The position numbers and the translations under genes were made by a program. Shown here piece after piece: positions 1-11,102 of a stretch of 64,000 bases of DNA; the stretch's first letter is position 1; each line of letters begins with the position of its first letter. The DNA comes from CAYOWQ01 sp964407695 (lineage in GTDB: Bacteria; Planctomycetota; Phycisphaerae; Phycisphaerales; SM1A02). Location: contig CAYOWQ010000013.1 in NCBI GenBank assembly GCA_964407695.1, positions 1 to 64,000 on the forward strand, in the 5' to 3' direction. Below the pieces are notes generated by a model. It was not told the DNA's origin and did not search any database. It saw nothing but the letters and a program-made list of their open reading frames with translations.

Positions 1-912
<912 letters not shown>

Positions 913-1331
913 GTTTTTTCGTGAACCGGGCCGAAGCCCGAATATCTCGAATGAGAGTTGAAAGCCTGGCAACCGACCTCGATGAGGTCGGCTGGTCACA
1001 CCGTGCTCCAAGTGGCTTCCGAAAAAGCCAGCACGATGCCGACAGGCGGCTAAACCTGTCGGATTTTTACGGACACCACTGCTTCCGCTCAAAGCAAGCT
1101 TTGAGACGGATCAATGGTTCTCTTGGAATCAAACCATAGCATCACAAGGATGTCCGAAGGATGCCGAACTGTGAACTCGGCACCCTGCTTGATCCGATCC
1201 ATGACATCGTGTGAACGATCTCACTTCTCGGCCACATCCTCGCGGCGTTCCCAACTGTTTACTTGCAAAGGAAATCCCGACCCGAATCCGGTAGAACCAG
1301 AATAGGGACGTTCCCGGTCATTTCGACGGGA
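913..1331 (-). other. rRNA leader region
   Basis: About 420 nt lie between the predicted transcription start and the 16S 5' end, with no credible gene. The leader can form several perfect hairpins: 973-991 (8 bp, loop GAT), 1039-1062 (CCGACAGG / CCTGTCGG) and 1088-1105 (CTCAAAGC AA GCTTTGAG). These probably act in pre-rRNA processing or antitermination. I did not find a clear boxA. ORFs here are short, overlap on both strands and lack ribosome-binding sites. Confidence 0.6.
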
Positions 1332-1337
1332 TCGCAG

Positions 1338-1365
1338 ATCATATCGAAGTTCAATCGCTTGTCAA
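1338..1365 (-). promoter_or_regulatory. sigma70-type promoter of the rRNA operon
   Basis: On the minus strand there is TTGACA (1365-1360), a 16-nt spacer, then TATGAT (1343-1338). That is a perfect -35 and a 5/6 -10 match, far better than anything else in the leader. It points at the 16S gene and predicts a start near 1331. Confidence 0.75.
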
Positions 1366-1474
1366 TCCTCAACAACCCTGTTCCAGAATTTTGCCCATTA
1401 TCACACGGCACCTCCGAACCCTAACAGAATGGGCCCCACCGCAGATTTCCGCCCATTTATCCTTGGAAATTCCG

Positions 1475-2194
1475 TCATTGACGCTGGTGCGACGAGGTCG
1501 CAAGGACCACCACGTGCGTCGTCACAGGATTCGCCCGTTGCAGCTGAGAAACCGCCCGGGTCACCGAGGCCCCACTTGTGAGCACATCATCCACAAGAAA
1601 AACCGTCTTTCCACACAGTTCCCTTGATTTCATTCGCCGAAGCCTGATCCCGCGGCCACCCAGACGGACCCTTTCTGTCATAGTCCTGTTCGCTTGCGTT
1701 GGTCCGTCAGTCCGGCGGAGGGCACGCAGAATTGGCCGATCGATTCGGCGCGCAAAGCCTTCGGCAATGACCCTGGCATGATCGATTCCGCGAACAAGCC
1801 GCCGCGCGAATGGCATCGGCATCGGAACCACGATCGCCTCCTTGGGAAGGTCCGTGTGCGAAGCCTGGAATTGGTCAGCGAGAGACTCTCCGAGTCGAAA
1901 CCCCATCTCACACCACGCCCGGTACTTGATGGCCCGAATCCAAAGAGCAAGATTGCCTTCATATGTTCCCAGTCGGGTCAGCGATGCCCACGGTATGGCT
2001 CGATTGCGGCAGTGGCCGCACCCAGTCGATGTTTCCTCACCTGATCCAACGGCCCGGCCGCACCGAGAGCAAGAGCTTTGAACGTCGTCGGGTCGCCATC
2101 CGGACAGTCGAAGGACGTCTGCCACTGGAGGCAGCTGAAGACCGAGGAGGTCGCGTTCAAAGGAGCGATGAAATCTGAGACCTACGGCGTTCAC
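1475..2194 (-). CDS. comF: ComF family phosphoribosyltransferase-like protein
   Basis: This 239-residue protein has the two hallmarks of the ComF family. Near the N-terminus is a four-cysteine zinc ribbon (C42, C45, C59, C62), and near residues 198-210 is the type I phosphoribosyltransferase PRPP loop, VFLVDDVLTSGAS. ComF proteins are linked to DNA uptake in competent bacteria, but many non-competent species carry one, so the role here is open. The start is a GTG six bases after the stop of the small membrane protein gene, so the two are probably co-transcribed and coupled. No other in-frame start lies close by. Confidence 0.88.
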   Translation of the reverse strand: MNAVGLRFHRSFERDLLGLQLPPVADVLRLSGWRPDDVQSSCSRCGRAVGSGEETSTGCGHCRNRAIPWASLTRLGTYEGNLALWIRAIKYRAWCEMGFRLGESLADQFQASHTDLPKEAIVVPMPMPFARRLVRGIDHARVIAEGFARRIDRPILRALRRTDGPTQANRTMTERVRLGGRGIRLRRMKSRELCGKTVFLVDDVLTSGASVTRAVSQLQRANPVTTHVVVLATSSHQRQ

Positions 2195-2200
2195 TGAGCG

Positions 2201-2377
2201 TCACGTCCCGCCGTATCGATTTCGCGGCAGCACCACAATCAGCAACGACGCGATCGGACCGAGCAGAAGTGAGATCAGGAACCAGGCGAGGCCACTTCGA
2301 TTCTTGCCCTGTGCAAGGCCTGCATTGATTAATGACAGGGTGCCCCAACCGACGACGAATTGCTGCGTTTCGTTCAT
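2201..2377 (-). CDS. 58-residue membrane protein
   Basis: The reading frame starts at an ATG at 2377 with AGGAG seven bases upstream and ends with TGA at 2203-2201. It begins MNETQQFVVGWGTLSLINAG. A positively charged turn (GKNRSG) is followed by one strong membrane segment (residues about 30-50) rich in L, I and V. Small proteins of this plan, with a G-K-x-R-S-G turn before a single helix ending near LP, are widespread, often beside unrelated genes, and have no assigned role. It sits between moxR and comF with tight spacing, which suggests one operon. Function unknown. Confidence 0.75.
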   Translation of the reverse strand: MNETQQFVVGWGTLSLINAGLAQGKNRSGLAWFLISLLLGPIASLLIVVLPRNRYGGT

Positions 2378-2428
2378 GCTGGTTCTCCTGAACGTCCCAC
2401 CCTTCCTTGGAGTCCTGCTGCGCCGATT

Positions 2429-3442
2429 TCAAGCCGCTGATCGAACGTCGGCCGGCAGGGTTTCGATAATGTTCTGCAACACGGAGTCGGTGGTAGCGCC
2501 CTCGGCTTCTCCCTCGAAATTCAGCAGGCAACGATGCCGCATGGCGGGCAATACGACCGACCGAATGTCCTCGATGGAGACATTGCCCCGGCCATCGAGG
2601 AGGGCTTTGACCTTGGCGGCAAGCACGATTGTTTGAGCTGCACGGGGGCTGGCGCCAAACCGCAGAAAACGATTCACCAGCGGCGTTGCAAACTGACCCT
2701 GGGGATGGGTGCTGAGCACCAGTCGAACCGCATAGTCCTGCACGTGCGGCGCGATGATGACGCGACGAACCAGCTGTTGATGAGCGAGGATCGTGGGCCC
2801 ATCGAGGACCTGCCTGACCGGCTCGATTTCGCCGGCGGTCGTTCGGTCAAGGATCTCGGAGAGCTCCTCACGGGTGGAGTACCCCACGACCAACTTGAAG
2901 AAAAATCGATCGAGCTGAGCTTCCGGCAGTGGGTAGGTGCCTTCCTGCTCGATTGGATTCTGCGTTGCCATGACGAAGAACGGCTTGTCGAGGTTGTAGG
3001 TCACGCCGCCGACGGTGACCGACTTTTCCTGCATGGCTTCGAGAAGCGAGGATTGAGTCTTGGGAGTGGCACGATTGATTTCGTCGGCCAGCACGATCTG
3101 GGCGAAGATCGGCCCCTTCCGGAATTGGAACTCCCGTCCATGTTCGGATTCCACGACGATGGTGGTGCCCGTCACATCCGCGGGCATCAGGTCGGGGGTG
3201 AACTGAATGCGCGAAAACTGAAGATGCAACGCCTGGCTGAGCGTTCGAATCAGGAGGGTCTTGCCGAGCCCGGGCACACCTTCGAGCAGGGCATGGCCCC
3301 CGGCGAAGAGACAGATCAGGACGCCGTCGACGATCTCTTCATGGCCGACAACGGCCTTGCGAATCTGCTGCTTCGCACCGTTGTAATCATCGCGAAATTT
3401 GGATGCGGCGGCCTCGATCGACGCGGAATCTGCATTGGACAT
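2429..3442 (-). CDS. MoxR family AAA+ ATPase
   Basis: The 337-residue protein has a Walker A motif (GVPGLGKT, residues about 55-62), a Walker B segment (IVLADE, near 117-121) followed by INRATPKTQSSLLEAMQE, and sensor 1 ATQNP, all diagnostic of MoxR ATPases. These act as chaperones that help assemble or activate metalloenzymes or von Willebrand factor proteins. The usual partners (DUF58 and VWA genes) are not next to it here, so the client is unknown. GGAG lies about 10 bases before the ATG at 3442. It lies downstream of the CHAD gene in the same direction, with an 88-base gap. Confidence 0.93.
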   Translation of the reverse strand: MSNADSASIEAAASKFRDDYNGAKQQIRKAVVGHEEIVDGVLICLFAGGHALLEGVPGLGKTLLIRTLSQALHLQFSRIQFTPDLMPADVTGTTIVVESEHGREFQFRKGPIFAQIVLADEINRATPKTQSSLLEAMQEKSVTVGGVTYNLDKPFFVMATQNPIEQEGTYPLPEAQLDRFFFKLVVGYSTREELSEILDRTTAGEIEPVRQVLDGPTILAHQQLVRRVIIAPHVQDYAVRLVLSTHPQGQFATPLVNRFLRFGASPRAAQTIVLAAKVKALLDGRGNVSIEDIRSVVLPAMRHRCLLNFEGEAEGATTDSVLQNIIETLPADVRSAA

Positions 3443-3530
3443 CGGGGATCACTCCAGAAAGGGGTCGAGGCATGGTAACGGGCAAAATGCCCTCTTGCGC
3501 CTTTCGGGTGGAAACGCGCCCGTCGCGGTC

Positions 3531-4601
3531 CTAATGCGAGCCTTCACCCAGGCGCCCCTCCGACCGCTGCAGGGCATTCATCTCCGTGAGAATCACGGGC
3601 GGCTCTGTCGGCCGCGAGTCGGCTTCGAGGCTGTGCACGAGTTCGCGAAGTCGATCCCAGGTCCGGTCGCGACGGCACTGCCCCCAATACTCAAGGAGGG
3701 TCAGGTAGATATCGTGGCGGGCGCGCCGACGCTGGGCCTGCAGATTTTCAAGGCCCCGAGCGATCCGCTTGAATCCTTTGGCGTGTCCAAAGAACTTCAC
3801 CGTGCGAATTCGCTCCTTCTCGATGAATCGGGGAAGAAACTCGATCCAGACATCACAGTCATGCAGGTCGCCGAGGATCTTCTGGACCTTTCTGGTCCGT
3901 TCCAGCATCTCCTCAACTTCAACCCCGAAGACAGGTTGAAACAACTCGACGGCATATCGCAACCGCTTGGCGGCGATGCGGAAATCATGATGTGCTTCAA
4001 CGTCATGCGGGTCGGTCAGGCAATTTTCCTTGGCCAGCCATTCCTCCAACCGACCCAGAACGGCCTCGGCGGCGACCGGGCCAGCTGAATTCGAGGGCCG
4101 CAGGCGACTCTTGACCTTCAGACCTGTCGCGGCCTTCAGCATGTCCAAGACAGTGGATTCGCGCTCGAACCGATCCAGCGACCGGCGGAGATGTCGTTGG
4201 CGGCGATCGCGACGCTGGGTCAGCCTCAGCAGCAGGCGCTCTATCCCCGGGTGATCAGCTCGATCTTCCTGACGCCGCTCATATGCATCAAGGAAATCGA
4301 TCTGCACATCCAGGTCGCGAACCTCGCCCAAAGACCTGCCAAGGCGACGGATGGACTGAAGCCATCGCCGGCCGGATTTCCTGGCGATGATGGTGTCGAA
4401 TGCGGCCAGCGCGGTCCGCAGGCGTCGACACGCGACGCGCATGCGATGCACATGCTCAATGTGCCGTGACGTCTTGGCCCCTTCCAATGCGGTGCGAAGG
4501 TCGTCGAGCCAGCCGAGTGTGACATCCGCGGCCAGCGACTCCAGGGAAATGCCTCCCGAGCGTGACACGTGAACGTCAACAACTCTTTGGAATTCATTCA
4601 T
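3531..4601 (-). CDS. CHAD domain protein
   Basis: The 356-residue protein is rich in arginine and histidine and begins its domain with HIEHVHRMRVACRRLRTAL, the conserved histidine helix of CHAD domains. A second copy of the pattern occurs further on (DFRIAAKRLRYAVELF). CHAD domains are all-helical and bind inorganic polyphosphate through their basic surface. No CYTH triphosphatase domain is fused here, so this is a stand-alone CHAD protein, probably associated with polyphosphate granules. The ATG at 4601 is the first in frame and lies only 150 bases from the divergent ahcY start. Confidence 0.88.
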   Translation of the reverse strand: MNEFQRVVDVHVSRSGGISLESLAADVTLGWLDDLRTALEGAKTSRHIEHVHRMRVACRRLRTALAAFDTIIARKSGRRWLQSIRRLGRSLGEVRDLDVQIDFLDAYERRQEDRADHPGIERLLLRLTQRRDRRQRHLRRSLDRFERESTVLDMLKAATGLKVKSRLRPSNSAGPVAAEAVLGRLEEWLAKENCLTDPHDVEAHHDFRIAAKRLRYAVELFQPVFGVEVEEMLERTRKVQKILGDLHDCDVWIEFLPRFIEKERIRTVKFFGHAKGFKRIARGLENLQAQRRRARHDIYLTLLEYWGQCRRDRTWDRLRELVHSLEADSRPTEPPVILTEMNALQRSEGRLGEGSH

Positions 4602-4657
4602 TCCAGACCATTGTGTATACGGCCGATAACTTCATTGTTCAACGGGTCCTTCCCACC

Positions 4658-4686
4658 TTGACGAGTTGTGGATGATCCCCTATTCT
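4658..4686 (+). promoter_or_regulatory. probable sigma70 promoter of ahcY
   Basis: TTGACG (4658-4663), a 17-nt spacer and TATTCT (4681-4686) give 5/6 and 4/6 matches at ideal spacing. The predicted start near 4693 leaves a leader of about 59 nt before the ahcY ATG. I looked for an SAH riboswitch in this leader and saw none. Confidence 0.5.
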
Positions 4687-4751
4687 TCATCCGTCCATCC
4701 GGATATTCGGATGAATCAATTACGCGATTTTCCTCCCTTCGGAGCCTTGCC

Positions 4752-6266
<1,515 letters not shown>

Positions 6267-6409
6267 CGCTGCCCAATCGGGACGAATCAACGCGACGCCG
6301 TGGGTGGTACCGACCGAATTATCGGAAGCGACATGACTATTGTTGCGCGCCCGGCGCCGAAGGGACCGTGCTGATCAACGGGCCCGGGGCGGAAGTCGAT
6401 AGTTGATGC

Positions 6410-7045
6410 ATGAGGCCCCCCATCCAGAGCTGGAAGCGATGGACCATGATGTTCATATGGTCCGGGGTCCTGCTCGTGGGATTCTGGTGGCAGGCCCATT
6501 ACGGTCTGGTGGCCGGCGCCCAGGCTGCGACGCCGGCGAGCTGGCCTGAGGACTGCGGCCTGCATATCGAGGCCGGCTGCCCGCGGCTGGTGATGGCGAT
6601 GCATCCGAAGTGCCCGTGCACCCTCGCGACGATTGAAGAACTCTCTCGGATTCGGGCTCGTCTGGGTCCCGGTGTGCAGGTGACCGTCCTGTGCTATGTA
6701 CCCCGAGACGGGGATGCATCATGGCTGGAGACCCGGAATTGTTCCAACGTGCGTCGAATTCCCAACGCGAGTCTCGTTCCCGACACTGAGGGAGAGATCG
6801 CCGCACGATTCGGCATGCACACCTCGGGACATGTCGCCTACTTCGATGGACGCGGCTCGTTGATCTACAGCGGCGGCGTGACGCCTTCGCGAGGCATGAT
6901 CGGCTCCAATCCAGGGACGGATGCCATTCTTTGTGGGTCGACAGTGCGGCGGCCGGACCAGGGGAAGAGCGCCCGATCGGCTTGCCCGATCTTCGGATGC
7001 CCACTCTCCAATGATTTCAGCGGAGGCCACCGCAATGCGCCATGA
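6410..7045 (+). CDS. membrane-anchored thioredoxin-fold protein with a C-P-C motif (RedB-like)
   Basis: This 211-residue protein has one N-terminal membrane segment (MFIWSGVLLVGFWWQA, residues about 14-30) and then a domain with MHPKCPCT followed by a helix (EELSRIRARL), the pattern of a thioredoxin fold. The dithiol is C-P-C rather than C-x-x-C. A later beta strand pair (HVAYFDGRGSLIYSGG) is typical of peroxiredoxin or TlpA-like folds. I recall proteins like this annotated RedB in planctomycetes. It overlaps the following sensor kinase gene by 11 bases, which suggests that the two work together, for example as an extracytoplasmic redox partner. The start at 6410 has only a weak ribosome-binding site. 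Confidence 0.7.
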   Translation: MRPPIQSWKRWTMMFIWSGVLLVGFWWQAHYGLVAGAQAATPASWPEDCGLHIEAGCPRLVMAMHPKCPCTLATIEELSRIRARLGPGVQVTVLCYVPRDGDASWLETRNCSNVRRIPNASLVPDTEGEIAARFGMHTSGHVAYFDGRGSLIYSGGVTPSRGMIGSNPGTDAILCGSTVRRPDQGKSARSACPIFGCPLSNDFSGGHRNAP

Positions 7046-8933
7046 TGTGGCCACGACTTCCGACAGGGCCAGGATCATCTTTGGAGAGTTGATCGGCAAT
7101 CAGCGTCGACGCACCAGCCGGATGTTTGTCTGGCTGCTCATCATTCAATTGGTCGGCGCGATCATTGCGGCCCTGGTGATTACTCCCTACACGTGGATCG
7201 GAGCACATCATCAGCTTCACCCGAACATGTGGGTGGCCCTGTTCCTGGGCGGAGCGCTCGCGGCATTTCCCGTCCTCGAAGGCCTGCGCTCGCCTGAATC
7301 GGCCCTGACGCGGCATCTCTTCGCGGCTTCACAGATGTTGTTTTCCGCGCTCCTGATTCACTTGACCGGCGGGCGAATCGAGACTCACTTCCACGTCTTT
7401 GGGTCACTGGCGTTTCTGGCGTATTACCGTGACTGGAAGGTGCTCTGCACCGCCACCGTGGTGGTCGCAGCGGATCATCTACTCCGGGGCGTGTACTTCC
7501 CGCTCTCGGTCTTCGGGGTCGAGATGGCGAGTCCATGGCGATGGATCGAACATGCGGCGTGGGTCGCCTTCGAGGATGTCATCCTGATCCTGTGGTGTGT
7601 CCAAGGCGTTCGAGAGTTGAAACACATTGCCGCCGACCGCGCTTCGATCGAAGCCCATCGTGATCTGGTGGAGTTGCAGGTCCAGGAGCGTACGGCCGAT
7701 CTGATGGCCGCCGCGGCCGCCCTTCAGAAGAGCGAGGCGGATGCCAAAGCGGCGGCGGCAGACGCTGAATCAGCGAGTCGTGCCAAGAGCAATTTTCTGG
7801 CCAACATGAGTCATGAGATTCGCACACCGATGACGGCCATTCTTGGATATGCCGACCTGCTGCTCGAGTCGACGCTGGCTGACGAGGAGCGAGAGGACGC
7901 GGTGAGGATCATTCACCTTCAGGGTGAACGCCTGCTGGCCCTGATCAATGACATTCTCGACCTCTCTCGGATCGAAGCGGGGAAGATGACGATGGAGCGT
8001 GTGCCCTGCCTGCCGGGCCAAGTCTGCGAAGAGGTGTTTTCGCTGATGCATGTCAAGGCGAAATCGAAGGGGCTCACCCTCAAGCTTGAGCGAAACGACG
8101 GGAATTGCGTGGTCGAAACCGATCCAACCCGGCTTCGTCAGATTCTGCTCAATCTGGTGGGGAATGCCGTGAAGTTCACCGAGAAGGGTTCGGTCACGCT
8201 GAGCATTGATGCTCAGTCCCACGGCCTTCAGTCGACACTCCGTTTTCGCGTGGCCGACACCGGGATCGGCATCAGCCAGGAACAGATCGAAAGGCTTTTT
8301 CAGCCGTTCTCACAGGCCGACACGTCAACGACGAGACGGTTTGGCGGAACAGGCCTTGGACTCACCATTTCGAAGCAGATGGTTTCCATGCTGGGTGGAA
8401 CGATCGGGGTTGAGAGTACGCCGGGAGAGGGATCCGTTTTCACGATCCAAATGGTTGCGCCGATCACCGAGGCCAACAGCCCTTCGAGCCAGGTGCGGGA
8501 ATGCGGTCCCGGTGAGAATATCGCCTCACTTCCCGCAGGCACCCGAATCCTGTTGGCAGAGGACGGGCCTGAGAATCAACGGCTCCTCTCGCATCACCTC
8601 CGGAATGCAGGGGCGTTCGTACAGATTGTCGATAACGGTCGCGTGGCCGTTGAAGAGGCCAAGCATTCACTTGAGGCCGGCACGCCCTACGACGTCATCC
8701 TGATGGACATGCAGATGCCGGAACTGGACGGATACAGCGCGACCAGCCATCTGCGCAGCCTTGGATGGAAGGGCCCGATCCTTGCGCTGACCGCCCATGC
8801 GATGCAGGGTGATCGACAGAAGTGCCTCCATGCCGGATGCACGGATTACCTGACCAAGCCGATCGATCGGGCCACGCTCATTCGCGCGTGTCACAAATTC
8901 CTCGATGACCGGGTCAAGGCGCCCGCGGCCTGA
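7035..8933 (+). CDS. hybrid sensor histidine kinase with receiver domain
   Basis: About 632 residues. The first 200 form five or six membrane segments, then comes a coiled coil (LVELQVQERTADLMAAAAAL). The HisKA domain carries NFLANMSHEIRTP with the phosphorylated histidine, and the ATPase domain carries LLNLVGNAVKFTEKG, DTGIGI and GGTGLGLTIS. The C-terminal receiver domain is intact (AED, DVILMDMQMPELDG, ALTAHAM, YLTKP). No DNA-binding output is attached, so it must pass phosphate on or act through a partner. The ATG at 7035 is chosen because GGAGG sits eight bases before it. It overlaps the end of the thioredoxin-fold gene by 11 bases and is probably translationally coupled. Its signal is unknown. 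Confidence 0.93.
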   Translation: MRHDVATTSDRARIIFGELIGNQRRRTSRMFVWLLIIQLVGAIIAALVITPYTWIGAHHQLHPNMWVALFLGGALAAFPVLEGLRSPESALTRHLFAASQMLFSALLIHLTGGRIETHFHVFGSLAFLAYYRDWKVLCTATVVVAADHLLRGVYFPLSVFGVEMASPWRWIEHAAWVAFEDVILILWCVQGVRELKHIAADRASIEAHRDLVELQVQERTADLMAAAAALQKSEADAKAAAADAESASRAKSNFLANMSHEIRTPMTAILGYADLLLESTLADEEREDAVRIIHLQGERLLALINDILDLSRIEAGKMTMERVPCLPGQVCEEVFSLMHVKAKSKGLTLKLERNDGNCVVETDPTRLRQILLNLVGNAVKFTEKGSVTLSIDAQSHGLQSTLRFRVADTGIGISQEQIERLFQPFSQADTSTTRRFGGTGLGLTISKQMVSMLGGTIGVESTPGEGSVFTIQMVAPITEANSPSSQVRECGPGENIASLPAGTRILLAEDGPENQRLLSHHLRNAGAFVQIVDNGRVAVEEAKHSLEAGTPYDVILMDMQMPELDGYSATSHLRSLGWKGPILALTAHAMQGDRQKCLHAGCTDYLTKPIDRATLIRACHKFLDDRVKAPAA

Positions 8934-8945
8934 CGATTGACACCG

Positions 8946-9398
8946 TCAGCCACGGCGCTTCGCCACCACGACTCCGTTCCTGATCTGCACGAGGGCCGTG
9001 ATGTGTGAAGGTTCCGGCTCGTCGGAACCTCCAAACACCTTGAACAACTCGCCTTCGCTGCGGGTGGGCCGAAACGTCCATCGCCAGACCTGAGAGCCGT
9101 CGGACAGGTCCGTCTCAAAATCCGGCGGGCCAAAAGCAGCCCGCACCCACTCCGCGGAAGTCTTGTCTTCGTCAATCCAGTCAAACTGCTCCTCGCTGAT
9201 GTATGTGCCTTCGTAGGATGTGCTGGGACCCTGCATCATGATTTCCACCGGGCCTTCGAGGGCAAGGCGCAATTCAAGCGGACTGGTCTCAAGCTTCAGG
9301 GCGCTCTCCGTTCTCAGCGTGGACTCACCGCAACCTTGAAGTGCTGCAGCGGCGGCGAAGGTAGATATCGAAAAGGACAATCGAGGGAATCCACGCAT
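8946..9398 (-). CDS. putative lipoprotein
   Basis: 150 residues. The N-terminus is a lipoprotein signal (charged start, FSISTFAAAAAL, then LQGC) that predicts lipidation on the cysteine near residue 23. The mature part contains TSAEWVRAAFGPPDFET and SQVWRWTF, which resembles the small SmpA/BamE-type fold, where a helix is followed by a G-x-P turn and strands. That resemblance is weak, so I do not name it BamE. It ends 12 bases from the convergent kinase gene and lies downstream of ffh in the same direction. Confidence 0.65.
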   Translation of the reverse strand: MRGFPRLSFSISTFAAAAALQGCGESTLRTESALKLETSPLELRLALEGPVEIMMQGPSTSYEGTYISEEQFDWIDEDKTSAEWVRAAFGPPDFETDLSDGSQVWRWTFRPTRSEGELFKVFGGSDEPEPSHITALVQIRNGVVVAKRRG

Positions 9399-9479
9399 GA
9401 ACAGTCTCCTTGGAAGGAATGTTCGTGTCGTGGTCCAAGAAGAACATGAAGCCGCGATGAATCGAGGCTCATAATTCCA

Positions 9480-10976
9480 CTACCGTTTCTTCCGCTGCTT
9501 GAATTTGCTCTTGATGCTCTCGGTCCGGGTTGAGCCCTTGCCTCCCAGACCCGGCATGCCCTTGAGGGCGGGAACCATGGAGGGGTCCATGTTGCCCATC
9601 TCCTTCATCGCCTTGAACTTGCCAAGCATGCCCATGCCCGCCATCTGCTGGGTGAGCTTCTGCATGGTCTCAAACTGTCGCGAGAGTTGATTGACCTCCT
9701 GAGGCTGCGTGCCGCTGCCGGTCGAGATCCTCTTGACACGGCTCTTGTTGAGGACCTTCAGATCCTCGCGCTCCTCCGGAGTCATCGAGTTGACGATGCC
9801 CTCCAGGCGATCCAGCTGCTTCTCGTCAACCTCGACGTTCTTCAGGGCAGCGCCGACGCCGGGAAGCAGGCCGAGCAACTGCTTCATCGGCCCCATTCGG
9901 CGAAGACTGCGGAGCTGGGTGAGAAAGTCGTCCATCGTCAGCTTGCCCTTGGCCATCTTCTCCGCAATCTTCTCCGCCTCCTCTTCCGACACTTCCTGTC
10001 GCGCCTTCTCGACCAGCGACACCACATCGCCCATTCCGAGAATTCGGCCGGCAAGACGCTCGGCATGGAATTCCTCGAGGGCATCGAACTTCTCGCCAAC
10101 ACCAAGGAACTTGATGGGAGCCCCGGTGACGCGGCGAACGGAAAGGGCTGCGCCGCCGCGGGTGTCGGAATCGAATTTCGTCAGGATGACGCCGTCAATG
10201 GCGAGGCGGCGATGGAACTCGCGGGCTGAATTCACAGCGTCCTGCCCGGTCATGGCATCGACCACAAGGAGAATCTGATGGGGCGTGACCGCCCGGTTGA
10301 CGCCTTCGAGCTCGCCCATCAACTCGTCGTTGATATGAAGTCGACCGGCGGTATCGAGAATGAGAACATCGAACCGCTCAGCGCGGGCCTTCTGAAGTGC
10401 CCGAATACAGACCCCCACCGCGACCCCGACCGCACGGCCATACTCAGCGCACTTATCCGGCTCGCCATAGAACGCCACCTTGGCGTGGCCCTTGGCCTGC
10501 TGCTGGACACCGTCCACCACAAGCCGCAACTGATCCACTGCGGCGGGCCGCTGAAGATCGGCCGCGGCGACGAGCACGCTCTTTCCCCGCTGACGAAAAT
10601 AGGCGGCGAGTTTGCCGCAGGTCGTGGTTTTCCCGGAGCCCTGAAGGCCGCACATCATGACCACAGTGGGCGGCGGATCGACGTAGTAGATCGGGCCGTC
10701 AGCGCCGGGATTCGAACCCATGAGTTCCACCAGGGTCTCGTGAACCACGGCGATCATTTCCTGACCGGGCTTGAGGCTCTTGGTGACTTCGCGGCCGACC
10801 GACCTGGCAATCACGTCATCGCAGAAACTCTTGACGACGTCGAGGTGCACATCCGCCTCGAGCAGCGCGGTGCGAACATCGGCCATGGCCTCGCGAACGT
10901 TGTCTTCGGAGATGCGGCCGCGGCCGGAGAGATTGCGGAAGACGTTACTGAAGCGCTCGGACAGTGATTCAAACAT
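9480..10976 (-). CDS. ffh: signal recognition particle protein Ffh (SRP54)
   Basis: GTPase of the signal recognition particle. It binds 4.5S RNA and signal peptides of nascent membrane proteins and docks with FtsY. The N domain is followed by the G domain with GLQGSGKTT (near residue 110), DTAGRLH, TKFDSDTRGG and GVGEKFDAL. The methionine-rich M domain has RRMGPMKQLLGLLPG and a C-terminal run of MGMLGKFKAMKEMGNM. At 498 residues it is slightly longer than usual. The ATG at 10976 is chosen because GGAG lies six bases before it; the upstream GTG at 10994 lacks a site. No 4.5S RNA gene was recognised beside it. Confidence 0.97.
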   Translation of the reverse strand: MFESLSERFSNVFRNLSGRGRISEDNVREAMADVRTALLEADVHLDVVKSFCDDVIARSVGREVTKSLKPGQEMIAVVHETLVELMGSNPGADGPIYYVDPPPTVVMMCGLQGSGKTTTCGKLAAYFRQRGKSVLVAAADLQRPAAVDQLRLVVDGVQQQAKGHAKVAFYGEPDKCAEYGRAVGVAVGVCIRALQKARAERFDVLILDTAGRLHINDELMGELEGVNRAVTPHQILLVVDAMTGQDAVNSAREFHRRLAIDGVILTKFDSDTRGGAALSVRRVTGAPIKFLGVGEKFDALEEFHAERLAGRILGMGDVVSLVEKARQEVSEEEAEKIAEKMAKGKLTMDDFLTQLRSLRRMGPMKQLLGLLPGVGAALKNVEVDEKQLDRLEGIVNSMTPEEREDLKVLNKSRVKRISTGSGTQPQEVNQLSRQFETMQKLTQQMAGMGMLGKFKAMKEMGNMDPSMVPALKGMPGLGGKGSTRTESIKSKFKQRKKR

Positions 10977-11102
10977 CAGGACTCCAATTGACACACCACT
11001 CGGTCTCTACCGGGCAGGTGAACTCTGATGTCAGTGCTGTGACCGCAGCGGCTGCATTGTATGGGCAAACGTTGGAGTTGGTGGTGCGGCCTCGAGGTCG
11101 GA

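Noticed and set aside
2534..3478. 314-codon frame antisense to the MoxR gene
   Set aside because: It overlaps a strongly supported gene and has no protein signature.
4686..4715. Hairpin TTCATCCG / CGGATGAA before ahcY as a riboswitch
   Set aside because: It overlaps the predicted -10 and start, and does not match the SAH riboswitch consensus.
10688..10706. tRNA T-arm-like sequence (GGGTTCGAATCCC on the minus strand)
   Set aside because: It lies inside ffh coding sequence (SNPGADG) and no acceptor stem or anticodon arm surrounds it.
11000..11100. 4.5S SRP RNA upstream of ffh
   Set aside because: I looked for the conserved tetraloop domain on both strands and did not find it.
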